DNA of 14,010 nt from Caryophanales bacterium UBA970 (GTDB lineage Bacteria; Bacillota_I; Bacilli_A; RFN20; CAG-826), in NCBI GenBank assembly GCA_002292805.1, contig DBCA01000008.1:1-14010 (forward strand), in the 5' to 3' direction. Shown here one piece after another: positions 4,998 to 13,105 of this stretch. The first letter of the stretch is position 1, and every line of letters begins with the position of its first letter. The notes beneath the pieces were generated by a model that saw nothing but the letters and a program-made list of their open reading frames with translations, was not told the DNA's origin and searched no databases. The translations under genes were made by a program, and so were the position numbers.

Positions 4998-7109
4998 ATG
5001 GAACTACCGATCGACTATAGCAAAGATGACAAGGTCTTAGAAAAATTCGGCCGAAACATTAATGAACAAGTTAAAAAAGGCAAGATTGATCCTGTCATTG
5101 GTCGTGATGAAGAAATAAGAAAAATCATCCAAATTTTAGCCCGTAAAAATAAAAACAACGTCATTCTTTTAGGTGAACCAGGTGTAGGAAAAACAGCCAT
5201 CATCGAAGGATTAGCGCAGCGCATTCTTCGGCAAGATGTCCCTTCCACTCTAAAAGACAAAATGATTTACGAATTGGACATGGGGGCATTAATTGCTGGT
5301 GCAAAATTTCGCGGTGAATTTGAAGAACGATTAAAAGCAGTCTTAAATAAAATCAAACAATCCGATGGCAACATCATATTATTCATCGATGAAATTCACA
5401 GCATTGTTGGTGCGGGGCGCACGGATGGAGCGATGGATGCTTCCAACATGCTTAAACCTCTTTTAGCACGAGGTGAAATTGATTGTATTGGAGCAACTAC
5501 ATTAAACGAATACCGCCAATACATTGAAAAAGATCGAGCATTAGAACGTCGCTTTCAACCTTTGATGGTCGGAGAACCAACCGTGGAAGATACGATTTCG
5601 ATTTTACGTGGGATTAAATCTCGCTATGAATCACATCATGGCGTCAAAATCACCGACGAAGCACTCGTCGCCGCTGCCACGTTATCGCAGCGTTATTTAA
5701 CCTCAAGATTTCTTCCCGACAAAGCGATCGATTTGGTTGATGAAGCTTCGGCACTGACCAGGGTCCAAATTGAATCGATGCCCACAGAACTGGACGAGGT
5801 CGATCGGCGCATTCGGCAATTAGAGATTGAAAAGTTTGCACTAAGTAAAGAAGAGGATCAGACCTCGAAGGCGCGTTATCAAAAAATTTCTGAAGAACTT
5901 GAAACCTTAAAAAAGGATTACGCAACCAAGAAACAAAAGTGGCAAGCGGAAAAGGATTTGTTGTTGGAAATCAAAAACCTAAAAGACCTCATCCACAAAA
6001 CAAAATTAAGTCTTGATCAAGCATTTAATCAAGGAGAGTATCAAAAAGCGTCTGAACTTCAATACGGAAAGATTCCCGAACTAGAAAAGAAATTAGCTAG
6101 TTTTGAAAACAAGTCGAGAAAAGGTCGGATGTTATCAGAAATTGTTACCGAAGAAGAGATTGCCAAGATTGTTTCAAAAATGACCAAGATTCCGTTAAGT
6201 AGAATTGTCCAAGGGGATAAGGATAAAATCTTAAATTTAAAGACAAAAATGTTACAACGTGTCGTTGGCCAAGATGATGCCGTGACCTTAGTCACTGACG
6301 CGATCATGCGTCAACGTGCGGGGATTCAAGATGCGAAACGTCCGATTGGTACGTTTATGTTCTTAGGTCCAACCGGCGTTGGTAAAACCGAAGTTGCCAA
6401 GAGTTTAGCAGAAGGCTTATTTGATCATGACAATCAAATCATACGTATTGATATGTCGGAATACATGGAAAAGTTTTCTGTCTCACGATTGATTGGTTCT
6501 CCACCTGGGTACGTAGGTTATGAAGAAGGTGGGCAATTGACCGAAAAAGTAAGACGAGCTCCTTACAGCATTGTTCTCTTTGATGAAATTGAAAAAGCAC
6601 ACCCTGAAGTATTTAATCTGCTTCTGCAAGTCTTGGATGAAGGTCGGTTAACCGATTCTCAAGGCCGGTTGATTGATTTTCGTAACACCGTCATCATCAT
6701 GACGTCCAATTTGGGTTCAGAATTTATCCTTAACAACCAAATGGCTTCAGTGGATGATTTACTCCACCGCACCTTTAAACCTGAATTTTTAAATCGCATT
6801 GATGAAATCGTATATTTTAAACCTCTCAACCAAGATGTTCAAGGGATGATTGTTGCGAAAATGTTGATGCAACTTGAACAACAATTAGAAAAGCAACAAA
6901 TCTTGATTTCCTTTACAGAAGAGGTTGAAAAAGACATTCTTCTTCAAGCATTTAGCAAAGAATATGGGGCAAGACCATTACGGCGTTATATTCAAAAAGA
7001 ACTAGAGACTTTTATTGCCAAGCAATTAATTCAAGGCACGATTTTGCCGAATGTCCCGATTACCATTGATGTTCACAATCATCTTTATTCCATCAAGACA
7101 TCTGATTAA
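4998..7109 (+). CDS. clpB: ClpB disaggregase lacking the N-terminal domain
   Basis: This 703-residue Hsp100 ATPase rescues aggregated proteins together with DnaK by threading them through a hexameric pore. AAA domain 1 has Walker A GEPGVGKT (59-66) and Walker [15 protein letters not shown]. The full coiled-coil M domain follows (about 270-395, from [14 protein letters not shown] through [15 protein letters not shown]), then [13 protein letters not shown] leading to AAA domain 2 with Walker A GPTGVGKT (457-464), the pore loop [13 protein letters not shown], Walker [14 protein letters not shown] and the C-terminal [12 protein letters not shown]. The M domain marks it as ClpB, and I see no LGF/IGF-type ClpP-binding loop. 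The usual N-terminal substrate domain of about 145 residues is absent; mycoplasma ClpB proteins also lack it. CIRCE indicates heat-shock control by HrcA. Confidence 0.95.
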   Translation: MELPIDYSKDDKVLEKFGRNINEQVKKGKIDPVIGRDEEIRKIIQILARKNKNNVILLGEPGVGKTAIIEGLAQRILRQDVPSTLKDKMIYELDMGALIAGAKFRGEFEERLKAVLNKIKQSDGNIILFIDEIHSIVGAGRTDGAMDASNMLKPLLARGEIDCIGATTLNEYRQYIEKDRALERRFQPLMVGEPTVEDTISILRGIKSRYESHHGVKITDEALVAAATLSQRYLTSRFLPDKAIDLVDEASALTRVQIESMPTELDEVDRRIRQLEIEKFALSKEEDQTSKARYQKISEELETLKKDYATKKQKWQAEKDLLLEIKNLKDLIHKTKLSLDQAFNQGEYQKASELQYGKIPELEKKLASFENKSRKGRMLSEIVTEEEIAKIVSKMTKIPLSRIVQGDKDKILNLKTKMLQRVVGQDDAVTLVTDAIMRQRAGIQDAKRPIGTFMFLGPTGVGKTEVAKSLAEGLFDHDNQIIRIDMSEYMEKFSVSRLIGSPPGYVGYEEGGQLTEKVRRAPYSIVLFDEIEKAHPEVFNLLLQVLDEGRLTDSQGRLIDFRNTVIIMTSNLGSEFILNNQMASVDDLLHRTFKPEFLNRIDEIVYFKPLNQDVQGMIVAKMLMQLEQQLEKQQILISFTEEVEKDILLQAFSKEYGARPLRRYIQKELETFIAKQLIQGTILPNVPITIDVHNHLYSIKTSD

Positions 7110-7132
7110 CGCGTTATCACCAGGAACAAATC

Positions 7133-7161
7133 CACGCTTTTTTTGGATTGACAAAAGCGTG
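7133..7161 (+). terminator. Hairpin after clpB, candidate terminator
   Basis: CACGCTTTT (7133-7141) and AAAAGCGTG (7153-7161) form a perfect 9-bp stem with an 11-nt loop. The following TATCTTTTCT is only partly T-rich, so termination may be weak. The loop and right arm contain the -35 box of the tRNA promoter. Confidence 0.5.
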
Positions 7162-7176
7162 TATCTTTTCTATGAT
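7148..7176 (+). promoter_or_regulatory. tRNA-Thr promoter
   Basis: TTGACA (7148-7153), a 17-bp spacer and TATGAT (7171-7176) form a near-consensus promoter. Transcription would start near 7183, six bases before the mature tRNA. Confidence 0.8.
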
Positions 7177-7188
7177 TGTAAAGCGTGA

Positions 7189-7262
7189 GCCCCCTTAGTT
7201 AAGTGGTATAACGAGTCCATGGTAAGGACTTATTGTCAGTTCGATTCTGGCAGGGGGCACCA
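7189..7262 (+). tRNA. tRNA-Thr (anticodon GGT)
   Basis: The 74-nt sequence folds as a complete cloverleaf: acceptor GCCCCCT/AGGGGGC with discriminator A and encoded CCA; D arm GTTA/TAAC with loop AGTGGTA; anticodon arm AGTCC/GGACT with loop ATGGTAA; a 4-nt variable region; T arm GTCAG/CTGGC (one G-T pair) with TTCGATT. The anticodon GGT at 7221-7223 reads ACC and ACU threonine codons. Position 32 is A, where a pyrimidine is usual. It has its own promoter and terminator and stands alone rather than in a tRNA cluster. Confidence 0.93.
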
Positions 7263-7267
7263 TCAAG

Positions 7268-7289
7268 ATTCCCGGTTCGGGAATTTTTT
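7268..7289 (+). terminator. Intrinsic terminator of the tRNA gene
   Basis: ATTCCCG (7268-7274), loop GTT, CGGGAAT (7278-7284), then TTTTTT: a compact Rho-independent terminator 5 nt after the tRNA CCA. Confidence 0.9.
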
Positions 7290-7290
7290 A

Positions 7291-7319
7291 TTTTCAATCA
7301 AAGGTGAAGTCGCTATAAT
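7291..7319 (+). promoter_or_regulatory. thyX promoter
   Basis: TTTTCA (7291-7296), a 17-bp spacer and a perfect TATAAT (7314-7319). The -35 box has two mismatches to TTGACA. The AGAGGA ribosome binding site (7328-7333) is 7 nt before the thyX ATG. Confidence 0.65.
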
Positions 7320-7340
7320 AACGAGTTAGAGGATAGAAGC

Positions 7341-8036
7341 ATGAAGGTTAAATTGATCTCTTACTCGCAACCAACCGAGAATTTAAAAGTAGAAGGCCTA
7401 ACCAACGCCCAGGAACTTATTGCCTTTTGCGCACGTGTATCCAATCCTACCAATCAAATGAACATGTCGACATCTGATAAATTAATTCGCTATTTAGTCA
7501 AACATAAACATTGGTCACCGTTAGAAATGGTCTCATTATGTCTTGAAATCGAAACCACTCGAGACATTGCTCGACAAATCCTACGTCATCGCTCTTTTTC
7601 TTTCCAAGAATTTTCTCAACGGTATGCCGATCCAACCCAACACTTGGAATTTGTGACAAGAGAAGCTCGGTTGCAAGACGAGAAAAATCGGCAAAATAGC
7701 ATCAAATTAACCGAAGAGTCGAAAGCAAAATCACTTCAACAAGCTTGGGAAGTCAAGCAACAATCGATGATCAATCTCGCCAAAGAAACCTACACCTGGG
7801 CAATTCAACAAGGGATTGCCAAAGAACAAGCTAGGTCTGTCTTACCCGAAGGTCTTACCATGTCACGCTTATACATGAATGGGACATTAAGAAGTTGGGT
7901 GCATTATCTTGAACTGCGTTCTGGTCACGGGACCCAACAAGAACATATGGACATTGCGTTGGCTTGCGCCAGTGTGATCACGAAGGTCTTTCCATTGATG
8001 CAAGAATTTATACAACATGACGAAAACGTTCAATAA
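7341..8036 (+). CDS. thyX: Flavin-dependent thymidylate synthase
   Basis: ThyX methylates dUMP to dTMP using methylenetetrahydrofolate, FAD and NADPH, in place of the unrelated ThyA. The 231 residues fit the family length. The signature RHRX7S is present as R82-H83-R84 to S92 (RHRSFSFQEFSQRY), preceded by HWSPLEMVSLCLEIE and followed by ARSVLPEGLTMSRLYMNGTLRSWVHYLELRSG with the conserved dUMP- and FAD-binding residues. AGAGGA 7 nt upstream supports the start. It is the first gene after the tRNA terminator, has its own promoter, and overlaps the next gene by 20 nt. Any thyA elsewhere in the genome is outside what can be seen. Confidence 0.97.
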   Translation: MKVKLISYSQPTENLKVEGLTNAQELIAFCARVSNPTNQMNMSTSDKLIRYLVKHKHWSPLEMVSLCLEIETTRDIARQILRHRSFSFQEFSQRYADPTQHLEFVTREARLQDEKNRQNSIKLTEESKAKSLQQAWEVKQQSMINLAKETYTWAIQQGIAKEQARSVLPEGLTMSRLYMNGTLRSWVHYLELRSGHGTQQEHMDIALACASVITKVFPLMQEFIQHDENVQ

Positions 8037-8757
8037 AAAGAGACGATTTCTAAAGATTTTCATTCTTGTGCTAGCGATCTTAACGGTGCTTCCTTTTACG
8101 ACTTACCTCATCAGTTATCAACCTCAAGCTGATTCCCAGCTTGCTTATGAAAATGCTGAAGAATTCAATCAACATTATGGGTTTATTCAAGACGACGCCA
8201 CGGTTGGCGTCATCTATTATCCCGGAGGTTTAGTTCACCCTAAAGCTTATGCCAGGTTTGCCAAAGCGTTAGCGATGTCAACCCAGTATTCAGTGTTTGT
8301 GACCTCACCTTTATTTCATCTTGCCATCACACAAATCAGCCTTGCTGATCAAGTGATGAGTCAACATCCTAGCATTGACACATGGTTGATCGGTGGGCAT
8401 TCCCTAGGTGGAACATCCGCAGCATTTTATACATTTGAACATGTAGATGAAATCACAGGGTTATTTTTACTTGCGAGTTATACCACCGAACAAGCTGATT
8501 TTTCTTCAACCGATGTTTCCGTGCTCAGTATTGTTGGGAGTGAAGATCTCGTCCTCAATCAATCTACTTACGTCGCCCATCAACAATATTTACCAGTTAA
8601 TCACGTTGAAGTCATCATTGAAGGTGGCAATCACAGTCAGTTTGCCGATTATGGCCGCCAACGCGGTGACGGGGTTGCCTTCATTGATGGATTACAACAA
8701 GAAGCGCTCGTGGTCACTGCCTTAACGACTTGGTTTGACGAACTTATCTTCAAATAG
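8017..8757 (+). CDS. Membrane-anchored or secreted alpha/beta hydrolase
   Basis: The 246-residue protein begins with basic residues and a hydrophobic segment (KKRRFLKIFILVLAILTVL, about 7-33), a signal peptide or uncleaved anchor without a lipobox. The rest is an alpha/beta hydrolase: YYPGG (oxyanion region, 67-71), the nucleophile elbow GGHSLGG with S129, D177 in VGSEDLVLN and H206 in EGGNHSQF, a complete catalytic triad. The pattern matches the bacterial Abhydrolase_5-type exported hydrolases; the substrate is unknown but probably extracytoplasmic. The ATG lies 20 nt inside the end of thyX and lacks a clear Shine-Dalgarno, so translation is probably coupled to thyX. The gene converges with the minus-strand membrane protein gene and overlaps its 3' end by 36 nt. 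Confidence 0.88.
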   Translation: MTKTFNKKRRFLKIFILVLAILTVLPFTTYLISYQPQADSQLAYENAEEFNQHYGFIQDDATVGVIYYPGGLVHPKAYARFAKALAMSTQYSVFVTSPLFHLAITQISLADQVMSQHPSIDTWLIGGHSLGGTSAAFYTFEHVDEITGLFLLASYTTEQADFSSTDVSVLSIVGSEDLVLNQSTYVAHQQYLPVNHVEVIIEGGNHSQFADYGRQRGDGVAFIDGLQQEALVVTALTTWFDELIFK

Positions 8758-9294
8758 AATCAATAACCCAAAACCAATCATCGGGATGAAGGCAAGCCAC
8801 CAAGTTTGATATCGCGATTTCGCTAACACGAGTGACCACACATACAAGATGAAAAAATCAACGGTCATGATCCCCACCAACGCATCTTGGAAAAATTGAG
8901 AGAAATAAAGACTTGGGTTAGTTTGAATCATGGCATCGATCCATAACCATCCACTCCCAATCAGTAGTAGCATCAGTATAGTTTTCTTGATGATGGTTAA
9001 CTTTAATCTCTTCCCTGATAAGTGTTGATAACCCCATAATGTCGCATACGCGCCAAGAACAAAACTTAAACCTAAAGGAATCCAAGAAACCAAAGGTCGA
9101 TCCTTATCGAGTGTTGCATCCAGTAAAAAAAATATTGGAACAAGCCCCATCCAGTTAAAAAAGAACGTTGAGAATCCATCGGCTTGGCCTTGTAACAATT
9201 CAGGAAGTAGCTCACTATTGAAGCCAAAAGAAAAGCCATAAACAATCGTGTAAATGACTAGAATAAGCCATAACGCCAATGATGTTTTTTTCAC
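8722..9294 (-). CDS. Six-helix membrane protein of unknown function
   Basis: This is an unrecognised 190-residue integral membrane protein with likely helices at about residues 5-25, 44-60, 70-90, 101-120, 135-157 and 164-182. Polar or charged residues sit between helices ([17 protein letters not shown]) and the C-terminus is basic (EDKFVKPSR). The start is GTG at 9294, which overlaps the TGA of the upstream desaturase gene (GTGA), so the two are cotranscribed and translationally coupled. Its partner suggests a role near carotenoid metabolism, for example a membrane-bound modifying enzyme, but no catalytic motif of a known carotenoid cyclase or hydroxylase is visible. The 3' end overlaps the convergent hydrolase gene by 36 nt with no terminator between them. 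Confidence 0.75.
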   Translation of the reverse strand: MKKTSLALWLILVIYTIVYGFSFGFNSELLPELLQGQADGFSTFFFNWMGLVPIFFLLDATLDKDRPLVSWIPLGLSFVLGAYATLWGYQHLSGKRLKLTIIKKTILMLLLIGSGWLWIDAMIQTNPSLYFSQFFQDALVGIMTVDFFILYVWSLVLAKSRYQTWWLAFIPMIGFGLLILFEDKFVKPSR

Positions 9295-10787
9295 TGATTA
9301 ATCAAATCACTGGCGATGATCGCGGATTGATAAATCGTTGGTAACCCACTTCCAGGATGCGTTCCGCCACCGACAAGATAAAGATTTTTGACGCCTTGAA
9401 ATTGGTTATGAGGCCGTAAATAAAGGAGTTGAGAAAACTTATGAGATAAATTAAAGTTTGCCCCAAGATGAACATGATACTGATCTTGCCAGTCTAGTGG
9501 ACTTAACGCATGTTGTTGGATAATATGTTGACGAATATCTTTTAAGCCAGGAACTTTTTCTAATCGTTGGATGGTCTCATCCATGTACTTTGCTTTCAAT
9601 GTTGTCCAATCCACATTCGCCTTTAAATTAGGAACAGGCACCAAGACGTAGATTGCCGATTGCCCTTTTGGCGCGTAGCTTGGATCGAGGGGACTTGGGT
9701 TATGAATATAAAAAGATGGATCCGCGGAAACGGTTAATTGTTTGGTGAGGGTTTGCAAGTAGGTGCGATAGTCTTTTGAAAACACAATCGTGTGATGGGC
9801 AATCGGATAGACTTTATCTAATCCAAGATAAAGATTAAAGGTTGAGCAAGAATATTGAAGTTGATTGATTTTTTTGTCTTGATAACGTCTAGGTCGATGA
9901 GCATTATCCAAGAGGGGAATTGTCTTGGCAAAATCACCGTTCATGACCACCGTGTCAAACTTCAATGTTTTTTGATTGACCCTGACACTACGAATGAGTT
10001 TTTTTTCAACATTGAATTTAGTGACTTGGTGATTGAGTTTAATCTTAACACCCATCTCCGTGGCAAGTTTGCCCATCGCTTCATTCAGATGATAAAGGCC
10101 GCCCATGATATGGTAAACGCCATACTCATGTTCCATGAACGAGAGGATGCTGAATAAGGAAGGACAATCCCAAGGGGACATCCCTAAATATTTAGCCTGA
10201 AATGCCATGGAATAAATCAGGTCTTCCGAATGAAAATAAGAACTTAAACGTTGATATAAAGACCGAGTCAGATCAATCTCATCGATTGCTTGAAGTACCT
10301 TAGGATTGAAAAATTGCAATGGAGAAGAAAACGGCATACTTAGGACTGGATTGAGTTTTTTTAATCGACGAGCTTCTTTTTTTAAATAAAGTTGATATCC
10401 TTTTTCTTCCCCTGGAAAGACCCGATGAATTTCTTTCATCATCAACGCGTGATTTTCATAAGGGCGAAAAACTTTATGACCGAAAATGAGATCATACAAA
10501 GGTTCAATCTTTTTTAAAGAAACATAATCCTCAAGTTTTAAACCAAGGCGCTGGAATACGGCATCTAAGATATAGCGATAAATAAAAAAGGTAGGCCCAG
10601 CATCAAAATGAAAATCACCAATATCGATCGAACTTGAACGTCCACCCAATCGATCTCTAGATTCAAAAATGGTGACGTCATGACCCGCGTGGGCAAGTAG
10701 TAAACTTGCCGCTAATCCACCTGGTCCTCCACCAACAATTGCAATTTTCTTTTTATTTAATTTTGTAGAGCCAATCTTTTCTTTCAT
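9291..10787 (-). CDS. CrtI/CrtN-family carotenoid desaturase-like flavoprotein
   Basis: The 498-residue protein has the phytoene-desaturase layout. An N-terminal FAD-binding fold carries [19 protein letters not shown] (17-35) and the ribose-binding Glu in [11 protein letters not shown], followed by [11 protein letters not shown]. The C-terminal family signature is [29 protein letters not shown]. CrtI/CrtN enzymes desaturate C40 phytoene or C30 diapophytoene at the membrane; carotenoids are known from Acholeplasma. No phytoene or diapophytoene synthase is in the window, so a saturase, isomerase or oxidase role in the same superfamily cannot be excluded and no symbol is given. The ATG at 10787 lacks a Shine-Dalgarno but lies shortly after a TATAAT box. 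It is the first gene of a two-gene minus-strand operon. Confidence 0.88.
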   Translation of the reverse strand: MKEKIGSTKLNKKKIAIVGGGPGGLAASLLLAHAGHDVTIFESRDRLGGRSSSIDIGDFHFDAGPTFFIYRYILDAVFQRLGLKLEDYVSLKKIEPLYDLIFGHKVFRPYENHALMMKEIHRVFPGEEKGYQLYLKKEARRLKKLNPVLSMPFSSPLQFFNPKVLQAIDEIDLTRSLYQRLSSYFHSEDLIYSMAFQAKYLGMSPWDCPSLFSILSFMEHEYGVYHIMGGLYHLNEAMGKLATEMGVKIKLNHQVTKFNVEKKLIRSVRVNQKTLKFDTVVMNGDFAKTIPLLDNAHRPRRYQDKKINQLQYSCSTFNLYLGLDKVYPIAHHTIVFSKDYRTYLQTLTKQLTVSADPSFYIHNPSPLDPSYAPKGQSAIYVLVPVPNLKANVDWTTLKAKYMDETIQRLEKVPGLKDIRQHIIQQHALSPLDWQDQYHVHLGANFNLSHKFSQLLYLRPHNQFQGVKNLYLVGGGTHPGSGLPTIYQSAIIASDLINQ

Positions 10788-10809
10788 GGTGATGATAAAT
10801 ACTAGGTTT

Positions 10810-10815
10810 ATTATA
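10810..10815 (-). promoter_or_regulatory. -10 box of the carotenoid desaturase operon
   Basis: A perfect TATAAT reads leftward from 10815 to 10810. No convincing -35 is seen at 16-18 bp. Transcription would start near 10803, giving a leader of about 16 nt without a ribosome binding site. Confidence 0.5.
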
Positions 10816-10846
10816 CATTTAATTCATTATCGTAGATTGAAAAAGT

Positions 10847-10874
10847 TTGCATTTTCCCGAAAATGTTGTATATT
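10847..10874 (+). promoter_or_regulatory. Promoter of the rimP-nusA-infB operon
   Basis: TTGCAT (10847-10852) and TATATT (10869-10874) are spaced by 16 bp; TATTAA at 10871-10876 is an alternative -10 with 18 bp. The promoter is divergent from the carotenoid operon promoter about 50 bp away. The leader would be roughly 75 nt. Confidence 0.6.
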
Positions 10875-10916
10875 AAATGTGCTTAGGGTAACTTAAGTCC
10901 TCGCAAGTTTAATATG

Positions 10917-10945
10917 AGAGTGGAGAGATCCACTCTTTGTTTATT
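10917..10945 (+). terminator. Leader hairpin with interrupted T tract before rimP (candidate attenuator)
   Basis: AGAGTGG (10917-10923), a 6-nt loop and CCACTCT (10930-10936) form a perfect 7-bp stem followed by TTTGTTTATT. It lies between the operon promoter and the rimP ribosome binding site (AAAGGAG, 10946-10952), so any termination here would attenuate the whole operon. The stem is moderate and the T tract interrupted, the form expected of a factor-assisted terminator. Confidence 0.55.
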
Positions 10946-10956
10946 AAAGGAGAGCC

Positions 10957-11424
10957 ATGACCTCAATAGAAAAGATTGAACAAATCATCAAACCACCCAT
11001 TGAACAAATGGGTTTAGCGCTTTTTGAAGTGTCATTAACCCTAGAACAAGGCGAAAAGTTCCTCCATGTCTATATTGAAAAACCCAATGGAAGAATCGGA
11101 TTACAAGAAATCATCGAAGTCACTCGATTGATCAATCCAATCTTAGACCAAGCAGACTTTATCCAAGAACGCTATATCCTTGATGTGGCGAGTGCTGGAG
11201 TAGAACATCCAATTCATCTTGATGAACTACCAAATTACTTAACTCGAAACATCTATCTCCACCTGATGCATCCATGGCAAGGGGAGAACATGATTGAGGG
11301 AATTCTCCAGAAACTAGAACCTGATCGATTGTGGATCGAAGTCAAAATAAAAGCGAAAAAACAATTGATTGAAATCAAAAGAAAGGATATTGACTACGCG
11401 CGACTTGCGGTAGCAATGACATAA
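10957..11424 (+). CDS. rimP: Ribosome maturation factor RimP
   Basis: RimP binds the 30S precursor and assists maturation of the small ribosomal subunit. The 155 residues match the family. The N-terminal alpha/beta domain contains EQMGLALFEVSL and FLHVYIEKPNGRIGLQEIIEVTRLINPILD, followed by YILDVASAGVEHPI (the conserved YxLEVSSPGLxRPL motif, about residues 73-86) and an SH3-like C-terminal domain. AAAGGAG 4-5 nt upstream fixes the start. It is the first gene of the rimP-nusA-ylxR-ylxQ-infB operon, which supports the assignment independently. Confidence 0.95.
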   Translation: MTSIEKIEQIIKPPIEQMGLALFEVSLTLEQGEKFLHVYIEKPNGRIGLQEIIEVTRLINPILDQADFIQERYILDVASAGVEHPIHLDELPNYLTRNIYLHLMHPWQGENMIEGILQKLEPDRLWIEVKIKAKKQLIEIKRKDIDYARLAVAMT

Positions 11425-11434
11425 AAACCATTAT

Positions 11435-13105
11435 ATGATCGACACAAAAGCCTTAATCCAAGCCATCGACTTAATTGAGCAAGAAAAAGGAATCTCCAAA
11501 GAATCCATTATGATTGCGTTGAAGGAAGCTTTAGAAAAAGCTTATCGTAAACAATTGGGGTCCATTGATGATGCCCTTGTCAGAGCCGACATTGATATTA
11601 AAAAAGGCGTCATTAAGCTTTTCCAATTAAAAACTGTCGTCGAGAATATTGAAGATGATTTTTTAGAAATCTCTCTTGAAGAAATCAAAGCTCTTGGCTT
11701 ATCGCTACAAGTTGGCGATACGTATCAAATTGAAGCATCCCCTGAAGATTTCCAAAAATCAGCGGCCATGACGGTCAAAGCAATCTTGCGGCAAAAAATT
11801 GCTGAAGCAGAAAAATCAGCTCTTTATGAAATTTATAAAGATAAAATTGGCGAGATGATTGTTGGTCAAGTTGAAAAAATTGACGAACGATCTGCGATTG
11901 TTAATATTGGTCGGACCTCGGTGTACTTACCAAGTTCAAAGAGAATTCCTGGAGAAACATTTAAGATTGGTGATCGAATTAAACTTTACGTGGTTGATGT
12001 TGAATCCACCACCAAAGGCGCACAAATTGCCGTCAGCCGAATTCATGAAGGGTTCTTAAGACGATTGTTTGAAGAAGAATTACCAGAAATTTATGAAGGA
12101 ACTGTCATCATCAAAGAAATCGCTCGAGAAGCAGGATTACGGTCAAAAGTATCTGTTTATTCTCTTGATCCCAATGTCGATGCAGCCGGCGCGTGCATCG
12201 GACAAAACGGAAGTCGGATTCAAAAAATTGTCGCCCAATTAGGCAACGCCAAAGACAAAGAAAAGATTGATATCATTGCCTATACAGAAAATAAACCACT
12301 CTATTTGGTTGAATCGCTAAAGCCTGCTCAGGTCAATGGGATTATTCTTGATGAACCTGGCAAAAAAGCAACGCTGATTATTGCCGATGAAAACCTTGGT
12401 ACGGCCATCGGTCGTCGTGGAGTCAATCCTCGTCTTGCCAGTAAATTAACTGGTTATACGATTGAAATTAAAGATCTTACCTCCACCACGGCAGAAGGAT
12501 TATCGTATACAAGTGTTGATTCATTAAGAACTCAAGATGACATGAGAAGACAACGTGAAGCTTTACCCAATCCAACCCAAGGACAAACCTCTTCCAATGC
12601 CTCGAATCGTATTCATGATGATTCATTTACCATGGAAGATGTCATGGCCCCTAAGCGTGATGAACCAGTTGCTGAAAAAATCTTGGTTGATACGCCATCC
12701 ACTGACATTAAACCAGTGTCAGCCATCGTCTCTGTGCAGAAACCAGTTGAGTCCACACCCGTGGTTAAAAAACCTACGCCAATTCAAGAAGCCCCAAAAA
12801 TTACCGTGGTTCGCACAACCAAGACTTTAGAAGAACTTGAAAAAGAATTAGATCAACAAAAAGCAAGAACACCAAAACCAGAACGCTTTGATAAAAAGAA
12901 AAAACCATTCAAACGTAAAGAACGAGATGACAAACCATTCACCCCATCCATTGGTGCAAGTCCAGAATCTTTAAACCCTGCTAATTTTATGAAGATTTAT
13001 GATGATGAAACCACCGCACCAGTGGCCCCTGTTGCCACCCCAGTGGTCGAAGAAACCGAAGTCGAACTTGAGGACTTTGATGAATACTACGAAGAAGAAA
13101 AGTAG
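11435..13105 (+). CDS. nusA: Transcription factor NusA with a long C-terminal extension
   Basis: NusA binds RNA polymerase and modulates pausing, intrinsic termination and antitermination. The order is an N-terminal RNAP-binding domain (1-130), an S1 domain (about 137-205, GEMIVGQVEKIDERSAIVNIG through VSRIHEGFL), KH1 (GACIGQNGSRIQKIV, about 251-265) and KH2 (GTAIGRRGVNPRLAS, about 321-335). The core ends near residue 345, as in the 371-residue Bacillus protein. A further 210 or so residues are low-complexity: Pro/Val/Thr-rich, with a basic patch (RFDKKKKPFKRKERDDK) and a strongly acidic end (VELEDFDEYYEEEK). Mycoplasma NusA carries a comparable extension. No Shine-Dalgarno precedes the ATG, which is 10 nt after the rimP stop, so translation is probably coupled. 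Confidence 0.95.
   Translation: MIDTKALIQAIDLIEQEKGISKESIMIALKEALEKAYRKQLGSIDDALVRADIDIKKGVIKLFQLKTVVENIEDDFLEISLEEIKALGLSLQVGDTYQIEASPEDFQKSAAMTVKAILRQKIAEAEKSALYEIYKDKIGEMIVGQVEKIDERSAIVNIGRTSVYLPSSKRIPGETFKIGDRIKLYVVDVESTTKGAQIAVSRIHEGFLRRLFEEELPEIYEGTVIIKEIAREAGLRSKVSVYSLDPNVDAAGACIGQNGSRIQKIVAQLGNAKDKEKIDIIAYTENKPLYLVESLKPAQVNGIILDEPGKKATLIIADENLGTAIGRRGVNPRLASKLTGYTIEIKDLTSTTAEGLSYTSVDSLRTQDDMRRQREALPNPTQGQTSSNASNRIHDDSFTMEDVMAPKRDEPVAEKILVDTPSTDIKPVSAIVSVQKPVESTPVVKKPTPIQEAPKITVVRTTKTLEELEKELDQQKARTPKPERFDKKKKPFKRKERDDKPFTPSIGASPESLNPANFMKIYDDETTAPVAPVATPVVEETEVELEDFDEYYEEEK
13070..13074 (+). promoter_or_regulatory. Ribosome binding site deciding the ylxR start
   Basis: GAGGA inside the 3' end of nusA, 5 nt before the ATG at 13080. 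The same frame is open upstream to 12999, but those codons are nusA in another frame and have no such site. Confidence 0.6.

Noticed and set aside
5650..6307. Minus-strand frames within clpB
   Set aside because: Antisense to conserved clpB sequence; their composition is that of a reverse-complemented coding region.
9855..10157. Plus-strand 100-codon frame inside the desaturase gene
   Set aside because: Antisense shadow of a clearly conserved gene, with no promoter or ribosome binding site of its own.
12999..13079. Upstream extension of the ylxR frame
   Set aside because: This is out-of-frame nusA sequence; GAGGA upstream of 13080 and the family length of about 91 residues fit the later start.
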